A DNA stretch of 6,393 bases, taken from contig JAUZOX010000165.1 of assembly GCA_030706265.1 (NCBI GenBank), positions 1 through 6,393 of the forward strand, written 5' to 3'. This DNA comes from Bacteroidota bacterium. GTDB taxonomy: Bacteria > Bacteroidota > Bacteroidia > Bacteroidales > Cfx3-03. Position 1 is the stretch's first letter; every line of letters begins with the position of its first letter. The position numbers and the translations under genes are program-made. Shown one piece after another: positions 1-5,458 of the stretch. Below the pieces are notes generated by a model. It worked only from the letters and a program-made list of their open reading frames with translations, was not told the origin of the DNA and searched no databases.

Positions 1-97
1 ATTTCAGGTTTTCTATGTTCACGGCAAATCATTTTTTGAAAACACAAAGATCGGAAAAAGATGGCTAAGGCGATAAAGAGGGGGAATTATTTAGACT
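1..97. other. Left edge, no supportable feature
   Basis: No gene can be supported here. On the plus strand the frame from base 2 is open for 24 codons and ends in TAA at 74-76, so it could be the tail of a gene lying to the left. A second frame, from base 3, is open to 66-68 as well, so neither frame stands out. No tRNA, terminator or clear promoter was seen. Confidence 0.4.
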
Positions 98-167
98 GGC
101 GGTTGGCGGTTGGCGGTTAGCTATTGGCTGTTAGCTATTGGCTATTGGCGGTTGGCTATTGGCTAAA
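98..167 (+). repeat. Left heptanucleotide array (about 10 units)
   Basis: Read in steps of seven the units are ggcggtt (three times), agctatt, ggctgtt, agctatt, ggctatt, ggcggtt, ggctatt and a decayed ggctaaa. Position 1 varies between g and a, positions 4 and 5 vary, and the remaining positions are nearly fixed. It is the reverse-complement type of the array at 534-652. Period-7 arrays of this kind are known in other bacteria, for example the STRR repeats of cyanobacteria, but this unit is different in sequence. Confidence 0.9.
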
Positions 168-197
168 CGTTTATCCTTACTGGTTTGTGCGTTGTAA

Positions 198-224
198 GTC
201 ATTGCGGGCTTGACCCGCAATCTC
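198..224 (+). repeat. Left arm of perfect 27-bp inverted repeat
   Basis: This arm is the exact reverse complement of 349-375. The arm is itself a small palindrome: ttgcggg, a five-base centre, then cccgcaa, so each copy can fold into a hairpin with a 7-bp stem alone. The pattern (gtcattgcggg ... cccgcaatctc) resembles the dispersed REP-like palindromes found between genes in many bacterial genomes. That family membership is inferred from form only. Confidence 0.9.
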
Positions 225-257
225 CTTTCCCGCATTTCTTAAAAAAGTCCATCATCG

Positions 258-311
258 CATATTTGGTCCAAGTTACGGCTGTCGCCTAAACTCGAACCAA
301 ATATGCTTACG
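258..311 (+). repeat. 54-bp stem-loop repeat, copy A
   Basis: This copy matches 424-477 at 52 of 54 positions. With one extra base on its left, bases 257-274 pair with 289-306 (16 of 18 positions) around a 14-nt loop, acggctgtcgccta. The left arm can also pair perfectly with 317-325 (ggtccaagt with acttggacc), so two folds compete. No open frame or known RNA family is recognised. Confidence 0.85.
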
Positions 312-348
312 CCTGGACTTGGACCGGGATAGTACTTTCGCCATCAGT

Positions 349-375
349 GAGATTGCGGGTCAAGCCCGCAATGAC
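349..375 (-). repeat. Right arm of perfect 27-bp inverted repeat
   Basis: This is the exact reverse complement of 198-224, with 124 bp between the arms. The same self-palindromic core is present. The end of this arm (caatgac) leads into gaacaagc, which is repeated 40 bp further on together with the preceding cgcaatgac, so this arm appears to have been partly duplicated. Confidence 0.9.
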
Positions 376-423
376 GAACAAGCAATTTTAGTCCGGGTGT
401 CCAGCGCGCAATGACGAACAAGC
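367..423 (+). repeat. 17-bp direct repeat, 40-bp period
   Basis: The sequence cgcaatgacgaacaagc occurs exactly at 367-383 and again at 407-423. Both copies are followed by similar sequence (attttagtcc and atatttagtcc). This looks like a partial tandem duplication of about 40 bp that includes the end of the 27-bp inverted-repeat arm and the beginning of the stem-loop unit. Confidence 0.8.
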
Positions 424-477
424 CATATTTAGTCCAAGTTACGGCTGTCGCCTAAACTTGAACCAAATATGCTTACG
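424..477 (+). repeat. 54-bp stem-loop repeat, copy B
   Basis: This is the second copy of the 258-311 unit, 166 bp downstream and in the same orientation. It differs at two positions: G265 has become A431, and C293 has become T459. Bases 424-440 pair with 455-471 at 15 of 17 positions around the same 14-nt loop. Relative to copy A one change breaks a pair and the other restores one, so there is no compensatory change that would prove a selected fold. Confidence 0.85.
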
Positions 478-504
478 ACTAAACTTGAACCAAATATGCT
501 TATG
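451..504 (+). repeat. 27-bp tandem duplication (two units plus remnant)
   Basis: Units at 451-477 and 478-504 share the core taaacttgaaccaaatatgc and differ at only two positions (c/a at the first base and c/t near the end). A third, diverged unit starts at 505 (cctaaacctggacc). The first unit is the right half of stem-loop copy B, so this array grew by duplicating that hairpin arm. Confidence 0.85.
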
Positions 505-533
505 CCTAAACCTGGACCAGGAATGGCTAAATT

Positions 534-652
534 GCCAACAGCCAACAGCCAAAAGCCAAAAGCCAACCGCCAATAGCCAATAGCTAATAGCCAACAGCCA
601 ACAGCCAAAAGCCAATAGCCAACAGCTAACCGCTAACTGCCAACCGCCAAGG
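534..652 (-). repeat. Right heptanucleotide array (about 17 units)
   Basis: The units read GCYAANN: gccaaca, gccaaaa, gccaacc, gccaata, gctaata, gctaacc, gctaact and a decayed final gccaagg. The GCYAA core is kept in every unit and nearly all variation lies in the last two bases. It is the inverted counterpart of 98-167 and is longer by about seven units. It ends five bases from the tadA stop codon, so a tadA transcript would read directly into it. No spacers are present, so it is not a CRISPR array. Confidence 0.92.
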
Positions 653-657
653 CCGGC

Positions 658-1104
658 TTATCTTTTTGCTGCAAAGAAATCTTTCATCAGCCGGCTGCAT
701 TCCTCTTCCAGCACGCCGAAAGTCAATGTGGTCCTGGGGTGAAACAGCGAAACACCCGTCGTGGAACAGCCTCTCTTTTCATCTGCAGTGCCGTAGACAA
801 CCCTTTTCATCTGGGTCCAGAAGATGGCACCGGCACACATCACACAGGGTTCGACGGTGACATACAGGCTGCATTCATTCAGATATTTGCTTCCCAGAAA
901 ATTTGAGGCTGCCGTGATGGCCTGCATCTCGGCATGGGCGGTCATGTCGTTGAGCATCTCGGTCAGATTATGCGCTCTGGCGATGATCCGATCCTGGCAG
1001 ACCACCACGGCTCCGATGGGTATTTCGCCATCCTGGAAAGCAATTTTGGCTTCCTTGATCGCTTCGCGCATGAAATATTGGTCATTTAAAATATGTTGGT
1101 TCAT
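658..1104 (-). CDS. tadA: tRNA-specific adenosine-34 deaminase
   Basis: This zinc enzyme converts adenosine to inosine at the wobble position of tRNA-Arg(ACG), widening codon reading. The 148-residue protein has the cytidine/deoxycytidylate deaminase fold of the TadA family at a normal family length. The HAE motif supplies a zinc ligand, His57, and the catalytic proton shuttle, Glu59. The PCVMCAGA motif at 86-93 supplies the other two zinc ligands, Cys87 and Cys90. Asn46, in 'AHN', matches the conserved base-contacting asparagine. The ATG at 1102-1104 is used because it gives the usual N-terminal helix; Met12 is a less likely alternative. No Shine-Dalgarno is seen and I could not identify a promoter. 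It diverges from the atp operon, and its 3' end abuts a heptad repeat array. A guanine deaminase role is possible within the superfamily, but the motif spacing favours TadA. Confidence 0.95.
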   Translation of the reverse strand: MNQHILNDQYFMREAIKEAKIAFQDGEIPIGAVVVCQDRIIARAHNLTEMLNDMTAHAEMQAITAASNFLGSKYLNECSLYVTVEPCVMCAGAIFWTQMKRVVYGTADEKRGCSTTGVSLFHPRTTLTFGVLEEECSRLMKDFFAAKR

Positions 1105-1173
1105 CCGATGTCGTTTTATTAAAATGGGGTAATCAGACCGGCAAACAAAGGAAAGAAATTTTTACTGTATATG

Positions 1174-1204
1174 GTTGAGGCTTTTTAAATATTTACTAAT
1201 ATTG
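1174..1204 (+). promoter_or_regulatory. Candidate Bacteroidota-type promoter for atp operon
   Basis: Bacteroides promoters use TTTG near -33 and TAnnTTTG near -7. Here gTTG (1174-1177) is followed after 19 nt by TAATATTG (1197-1204), which matches all but one base of each element. The start of transcription would fall near 1208-1212 and leave a leader of about 36-40 nt before the atpB ATG. The surrounding DNA is A/T-rich and non-coding. The call rests on a motif match only. Confidence 0.45.
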
Positions 1205-1247
1205 CTCTCCGTTAACCAGAACCAAAAAGATAGAAAAAATTTAATAC

Positions 1248-2384
1248 ATGAGCCTAAAAATCAGGAGGTTCTTAATTTTTGCAGTCATTGTAAGCTCTAT
1301 AGTTTTTACGGCGTTTATCAATGTAAATAGCAAAAATAATAGTTCGTCTGCGCAAAAGAGTGAAGCGACGGCTTCAAAAAGTGCCCCAGTAGAGAAATTT
1401 AAACCGGGTGAAATGATCATGGAACATATTCTGGATTCCCATGAATGGCACATCACCCAATTTGGAGACTATCCCGTTATTGTTCCTCTTCCGGTTATCC
1501 TGTATGACCAGGGAAAATTTGTTTGTTTTATGTCAAGCAAATTTGAACATGGACATGCAAGTTACCTGGGATATAAGATAGAAGAAGCCGCCGGGCCCAA
1601 CAACGGAAAGATAGTGAAGGTGCTGCCTGATGGTAAGACTACGGATGCCACTGCTTCGCTTCCTGTTGACTTCAGCATCACCAAGACGGTTTGTGCAATG
1701 TTTGTCAGCCTGATTATTCTTTGCTGGATATTTCTTTCTGTGGCAAAGGCTTATCGCAGACGTCCCAATCAGGCACCCAAAGGATTGCAAAGTCTGATGG
1801 AGCCGATCATCCTTTTTGTCCGTGACGATATTGCGATTCCTTCTATCGGTGAAGAACGCTATGCCCGGTTCATGCCTTTCCTGTTATCGATATTTTTCTT
1901 TATCCTTACCAATAATTTAATGGGGGTCATTCCTATTTTCCCGGGAGGCGCCAATGTGACGGGTAACATTGCGGTTACCATGACGCTGGCCGTGTTTACC
2001 TTTATCATTACGACCTTCAGTACGGATAAAAACTATTGGAGGCACCTGGTTGACATGCCGGGTGTTCCCATCTGGCTGAAGTTGCCCGTTCCCCTGATGC
2101 CCTTCGTGGAGATCTTTGGGGTGTTCATCAAGCCGGTTGTCCTGATGATTCGTCTCTTTGCCAACATCACCGGAGGCCACATCGTCATTCTTGGGTTTGT
2201 CTGTCTGATCTTTATTTTCGGTGAAAAGAATGTCTGGCTTACCTCGGTAGTGGGTCCGTTCTCCTTTGCCTTTATGCTTTTTGTTTACCTGTTGGAGCTG
2301 TTGGTTGCGTTTCTGCAGGCATATGTTTTCACGCTGCTTTCGGCCCTTTATTTTGGAATGGCCAAGGTAGGAGATCATCACTAA
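1248..2384 (+). CDS. atpB: F1Fo ATP synthase subunit a
   Basis: Subunit a forms the proton half-channels against the c ring. At 378 residues it is over 100 longer than the E. coli protein (271). The extra part is N-terminal: a signal-peptide-like hydrophobic stretch (8-24), a Ser/Ala-rich linker (30-48), then a soluble part with 'HILDSHEWH' (60-68), 'LPVILY' (81-86) and 'FEHGH' (99-103). The channel domain runs from about 145 to the end. 'ANVTGN' at 235-240 and 'MIRLFANITGGH' at 300-311 are typical; Arg302 is the essential arginine. His311 and Glu350 align with E. coli Glu219 and His245, so that pair is swapped, as in mitochondrial a subunits. An in-frame TAA six bases upstream fixes the earliest start. 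It is the first gene of the operon. The long N-terminus is characteristic of Bacteroidota AtpB; its function is unknown to me. Confidence 0.96.
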   Translation: MSLKIRRFLIFAVIVSSIVFTAFINVNSKNNSSSAQKSEATASKSAPVEKFKPGEMIMEHILDSHEWHITQFGDYPVIVPLPVILYDQGKFVCFMSSKFEHGHASYLGYKIEEAAGPNNGKIVKVLPDGKTTDATASLPVDFSITKTVCAMFVSLIILCWIFLSVAKAYRRRPNQAPKGLQSLMEPIILFVRDDIAIPSIGEERYARFMPFLLSIFFFILTNNLMGVIPIFPGGANVTGNIAVTMTLAVFTFIITTFSTDKNYWRHLVDMPGVPIWLKLPVPLMPFVEIFGVFIKPVVLMIRLFANITGGHIVILGFVCLIFIFGEKNVWLTSVVGPFSFAFMLFVYLLELLVAFLQAYVFTLLSALYFGMAKVGDHH

Positions 2385-2412
2385 AATTGAAACTATTTTA
2401 AAACAAATATAT

Positions 2413-2673
2413 ATGTCAATGTTATCAGTAATGTTACAAGCTGCCATGGATTTAGCTCCATTTGCTAAACTGGGTGCAGGAATAGGTGCCGGCCTCGCTG
2501 CAATCGGTGGTGGTATCGGTATCGGTGGTATCGGTCGTGGTGCTATGGAAGCCATTGCTCGTCAACCGGAAGCAATCGGAGAAATCCGTTCTAACATGAT
2601 CCTTGCTGCAGCACTTGTTGAAGGAGTTGCCTTCTTCGCAATTGTGGTAAGTTTGTTAGCCATCTTTATGTAA
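2413..2673 (+). CDS. atpE: F1Fo ATP synthase subunit c (ring proteolipid)
   Basis: This 86-residue hairpin protein forms the rotating c ring. Helix 1 is very glycine-rich (G21, 23, 25, 27, then 32-34, 36, 38, 39, 41 and 43). The cytoplasmic loop carries the conserved 'ARQPEA' (49-54). Helix 2 holds the ion-carrying Glu70 in 'ALVEGVAFF'. Residues after Glu70 are G-V-A-F, not the S/T and Tyr of sodium-type rings, and helix 1 lacks the sodium-site glutamine, so protons are the likely ion. Met3 and Met7 are alternative starts. The 28-nt leader is almost pure A/T with no Shine-Dalgarno, which suits strong initiation in this phylum. Use of GGT, ATC and CGT codons is marked, as expected for a subunit needed in many copies. 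A perfect 14-bp hairpin follows six bases after the stop codon. Confidence 0.96.
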   Translation: MSMLSVMLQAAMDLAPFAKLGAGIGAGLAAIGGGIGIGGIGRGAMEAIARQPEAIGEIRSNMILAAALVEGVAFFAIVVSLLAIFM

Positions 2674-2678
2674 AGAAC

Positions 2679-2713
2679 AGAACCTGTTGCAACGGTTGGT
2701 TGCAACAGGTTCT
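2679..2713 (+). promoter_or_regulatory. Intercistronic stem-loop after atpE
   Basis: Bases 2679-2692 (agaacctgttgcaa) are perfectly complementary to 2700-2713, giving a 14-bp stem with a 7-nt loop (cggttgg). It lies between atpE and atpF and is followed by aaaatgaaaacc, not a U-tract, so it is not a standard intrinsic terminator. The likely role, by inference, is to protect or process the mRNA so that atpE message outlasts the rest, matching the high copy need for subunit c. Confidence 0.75.
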
Positions 2714-2751
2714 AAAATGAAAACCAGGAATACAAAAAATAGAATATACCT

Positions 2752-3246
2752 ATGGGACTCATAACACCTAATCCGGGTTTACTTTTTTGGACCGTTCTTG
2801 CTTTTTCCTCAGTGATGTGGATTCTGTGGAAATTTGCATACCGGCCAATCCTTTCGGCACTCAAGGAACGGGAAGATTTCATTGCACATGCACTCAATGC
2901 AGCCGATGAAGCCCGCGCCCAGATGTCACAACTGCAAAGCGAAAACGAGAAACTCCTTGCCGTAGCAAGGGAAGAAAGGGATCAGATCCTTCGTCAAGCC
3001 AGGGAGATGCGTGACACGGTCATAGAAGAAGCCCGAAAGAAGGCTACTGAGGAAGCTAACCGAATTGTTGAAAATGCCCGAATGCTGATCCAGAACGAAC
3101 GAAAGGCCGCCGTCAGTGAAGTAAAAGAACAGATTGGCCGCTTATCGATTGAAATAGCAGAGAAAGTGCTTCAGGAAGAACTGAAGGACAAGGAAAAGCA
3201 AAATTCAATGATTGACAAGCAACTCGAAAACATCCGGTTCAATTAA
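2752..3246 (+). CDS. atpF: F1Fo ATP synthase subunit b
   Basis: Subunit b is the membrane-anchored peripheral stalk that holds alpha3-beta3 against the turning rotor. The 164-residue protein has one membrane helix (about 9-28, after 'LITPNPG'), then 'KFAYRPI' (27-33), the usual junction, and a long charged helix (about 35-145) rich in E, K, R and A that would pair as a coiled coil with a second b. The C-terminal segment 'SIEIAEKVLQEEL' (132-144) is the region that binds delta. Length is normal for the family. Only one b gene is present, so the stalk should be a homodimer. The start is the first ATG compatible with the membrane helix. The gene lies 78 nt after atpE and 19 nt before atpH, with no Shine-Dalgarno. 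Confidence 0.95.
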   Translation: MGLITPNPGLLFWTVLAFSSVMWILWKFAYRPILSALKEREDFIAHALNAADEARAQMSQLQSENEKLLAVAREERDQILRQAREMRDTVIEEARKKATEEANRIVENARMLIQNERKAAVSEVKEQIGRLSIEIAEKVLQEELKDKEKQNSMIDKQLENIRFN

Positions 3247-3265
3247 TTGACCAGAAAACGGAATA

Positions 3266-3823
3266 ATGGAAGATTCAAGAATTCATAAGCGTTATGCCTT
3301 GGCACTTTATCAGCTGGCCGGAGAGTTAAATCAACTCGACCGTGTCTATGATGATATGCGACTTATTGCCCAGACTTGTCTGGACAGCAAAGAGCTGATG
3401 CGCCTACTTGCCAGCCCGGTAATCAGGGATACCAAAAAAGGAAAGATTTTGGCTGAGATTTTTGGTGGCAAGATCAACGAATTATCGCAAAGGTTCATTG
3501 ACCAGGTGGTGATGCAAAACCGCGAGGTTAGTTTACCTTCAATTGCGCTCGAATTTACGCAATTGGTCAAGGATTTCAAAGGCATAAAAACTGCAATAGT
3601 CACATCTGCCCAGCCGCTGGATGCAGAAACACGGGCTAAGATCATCGCTAAGCTCAAAAAGCAGACCGGCAGTGAGGTTGAACTGGTTGAAAAAACCGAC
3701 CCCGAGATACTGGGCGGTTTTACCCTTTCTCTCGAAGGCCAACTCTTTGATGCATCGGTGAAAAATACGATGCACAGGCTGCGTAAAGAATTTAATGAAA
3801 AAACAAATAAAAGCGAAATTTAA
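3266..3823 (+). CDS. atpH: F1Fo ATP synthase subunit delta (OSCP)
   Basis: Delta caps the F1 head and links it to the b stalk. The 185-residue protein has the family's two parts: an N-terminal six-helix domain (about 1-105, opening 'RIHKRYALALYQLA') that binds alpha N-termini, and a C-terminal domain (about 108-178) with 'EILGGFTLSLEGQLFDAS' at 147-164 followed by 'VKNTMHRLRKEF' (165-176), the delta/OSCP signature. Length matches bacterial delta proteins. The last nine residues (NEKTNKSEI) are a polar tail. It sits 19 nt after atpF and 12 nt before atpA, so translation is probably coupled. No departures from family norms were seen. Confidence 0.95.
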   Translation: MEDSRIHKRYALALYQLAGELNQLDRVYDDMRLIAQTCLDSKELMRLLASPVIRDTKKGKILAEIFGGKINELSQRFIDQVVMQNREVSLPSIALEFTQLVKDFKGIKTAIVTSAQPLDAETRAKIIAKLKKQTGSEVELVEKTDPEILGGFTLSLEGQLFDASVKNTMHRLRKEFNEKTNKSEI

Positions 3824-3835
3824 ACTCTTTCAGAT

Positions 3836-5419
3836 ATGGCAGGAATTAAACCCGCCGAAGTATCGGCCATCCTTCGTCAGCAACTGGCTGGTGTAAAGAC
3901 TGAAGCCGAATTACAAGAAGTAGGTAGTGTTTTAAGCGTGGGTGATGGAATCGCCCGTGTTTATGGGTTGACCAATGCCGAGTCAGGTGAATTGGTCGAA
4001 TTTACAGCAAATGGCATCATGGGCATCGTGCTCAACCTTGAGGTTGACAATGTCGGTGTCGTTCTTTTAGGGGAAGCGCTCAAGATCAAGGAAGGCGATA
4101 CCGTTAAAAGAACGGGCCGTATTGCCTGCATTCAGGCTGGAGAAGGACTCGTTGGCCGTGTTATCAATACACTGGGTGAGCCGATCGATGGCAAGGGCCC
4201 GATAGAAGGTAAAACATATGAGATGCCCATCGAACGTGTGGCTCCCGGTGTCATCTTCCGTCAACCTGTTCTCGAGGCGCTGCAAACCGGGATCAAGGCT
4301 ATTGACGCCATGATTCCTATCGGTCGCGGACAACGTGAGTTGATCATCGGTGACCGTCAGACCGGCAAGACCGCGATCGCGATTGATACCATTATCAATC
4401 AAAAAGAATTTTACGAAAAAGGAGAACCCGTTTACTGTATCTATGTTGCCATTGGTCAGAAAGGTTCAACCGTTGCCAATATCCTGAAGACGCTGGAAGA
4501 TCATGGCGCTATGGCATATACGACGATTGTAATGGCTACGGCTTCTGATCCTGCTGCCATGCAGTTTTATGCTCCCTTTACCGGGGCTGCAATAGGTGAG
4601 TTCTTCCGCGATTCGGGCCGTCCTGCTTTGGTGATCTACGATGACCTTTCCAAACAGGCTGTCGCCTATCGTGAAGTGTCTTTGTTGCTCCGTCGTCCCC
4701 CCGGACGTGAAGCTTACCCGGGTGACGTATTCTATCTGCACTCACGTCTTCTGGAACGTGCTGCCAAGATCATCGGTGAGGACAGCATCGTGAAGAATAT
4801 GAACGACCTTCCGCCTTCACTGAAGGAGATCGTGAAGGGTGGCGGATCATTGACAGCACTCCCGATCATCGAAACACAGGCAGGTGACGTTTCTGCATAT
4901 ATCCCGACCAACGTAATCTCCATTACCGACGGACAGATATTCCTTGAAACGGGCCTCTTCAACTCGGGTATCCGTCCTGCCATTAACGTGGGTATCTCGG
5001 TATCGCGTGTAGGGGGTAATGCCCAGATCAAGTCAATGAAGAAAGTTGCCGGTACCCTGAAGCTTGATCAGGCACAATACCGAGACCTGGAGGCCTTCTC
5101 CAAGTTCGGTTCAGACCTCGATGCCAGTACAAAGATGGTACTTGCCAAGGGTGCCCGTAATGTCGAGATCCTGAAACAGCCTCAATATTCACCTATGCCG
5201 GTTGAAAAGCAGGTCGCCATTATCTTCTGCGGAACCAAGGGCTTATTGCAGAACATTCCGACGAACAAGGTTGCCGACTTCCAGGAAGCATTTCTGCATC
5301 ACCTTGAACTGAACAACAAGGATCTTTTGACTTCACTGCGCCAGGGTAAGTACACGGATGAAATCGCCGGTACTCTGGAAAAAATAGCAAAGGAAATCGC
5401 ACAGGGTTTTGAGAAATAA
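3836..5419 (+). CDS. atpA: F1Fo ATP synthase subunit alpha
   Basis: Alpha alternates with beta in the F1 hexamer; its own nucleotide site is non-catalytic but its arginine finger completes the beta active site. The 527-residue protein has an N-terminal helix and beta-barrel (about 1-95), a nucleotide-binding domain (about 96-385) and a helical C-terminal domain. Walker A is GDRQTGKT (172-179) and Walker B is ALVIYDD (264-270). The family signature 'PAINVGISVSRVGGNAQ' spans 381-397, with Arg391 as the arginine finger. Length is 14 more than E. coli alpha (513). The segment around 318-337 ('IVKNMNDLPPSLKEIVKGGG') differs from the E. coli sequence and looks like a lineage form. The start gives the normal N-terminus. 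The gene follows atpH by 12 nt and is separated from atpG by a 91-nt gap with a hairpin. Confidence 0.97.
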   Translation: MAGIKPAEVSAILRQQLAGVKTEAELQEVGSVLSVGDGIARVYGLTNAESGELVEFTANGIMGIVLNLEVDNVGVVLLGEALKIKEGDTVKRTGRIACIQAGEGLVGRVINTLGEPIDGKGPIEGKTYEMPIERVAPGVIFRQPVLEALQTGIKAIDAMIPIGRGQRELIIGDRQTGKTAIAIDTIINQKEFYEKGEPVYCIYVAIGQKGSTVANILKTLEDHGAMAYTTIVMATASDPAAMQFYAPFTGAAIGEFFRDSGRPALVIYDDLSKQAVAYREVSLLLRRPPGREAYPGDVFYLHSRLLERAAKIIGEDSIVKNMNDLPPSLKEIVKGGGSLTALPIIETQAGDVSAYIPTNVISITDGQIFLETGLFNSGIRPAINVGISVSRVGGNAQIKSMKKVAGTLKLDQAQYRDLEAFSKFGSDLDASTKMVLAKGARNVEILKQPQYSPMPVEKQVAIIFCGTKGLLQNIPTNKVADFQEAFLHHLELNNKDLLTSLRQGKYTDEIAGTLEKIAKEIAQGFEK

Positions 5420-5458
5420 ACCGGAAAGCGTTCATATCAAAGAATAACTCAATCGATT

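Larger units (their letters stand above)
98..652. repeat. Nested repeat island between left edge and tadA
   Basis: This 555-bp non-coding stretch is built almost entirely of repeats. Two 7-bp arrays in opposite orientation form the outside (98-167 and 534-652). Inside the left part lies a perfect 27-bp inverted repeat (198-224 and 349-375), and two direct copies of a 54-bp stem-loop unit (258-311 and 424-477) fill much of the rest. As single-stranded DNA or RNA the whole region could fold into one long cruciform-like structure. No transposase gene, target-site duplication or long open frame was seen. It could be a MITE-like or REP-like composite, or a product of replication slippage at a recombination-prone spot; the sequence alone does not decide. 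Confidence 0.8.

Noticed and set aside
2..76. 24-codon open frame entering from the left edge, possibly a gene tail
   Set aside because: A second frame is open over nearly the same bases and no motif is recognisable, so it is not better than chance.
61..120. 19-codon ATG frame (MAKAIKRGN...) running into the left heptad array
   Set aside because: Its second half is only translated repeat and there is no supporting leader or homology cue.
534..652. Possible CRISPR array
   Set aside because: Units are 7 bp, contiguous and degenerate, with no unique spacers and no cas genes nearby.
98..652. Insertion sequence or complete transposon
   Set aside because: No transposase frame and no target-site duplication were seen at the borders; only a non-autonomous element remains possible.
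824..1132. Plus-strand open frame of 102 codons overlapping tadA
   Set aside because: It is antisense to a gene with all zinc and catalytic motifs intact and shows no protein-like features of its own.
1917..2555. Minus-strand open frame of 212 codons across atpB and atpE
   Set aside because: Its Pro/Ile/Ala-rich start mirrors the glycine-rich atpE codons on the other strand; it is a shadow of two certain genes.
2679..2713. Intrinsic terminator after atpE
   Set aside because: The stem is followed by an A-rich stretch, not a U-tract, and essential atp genes continue 38 nt downstream.
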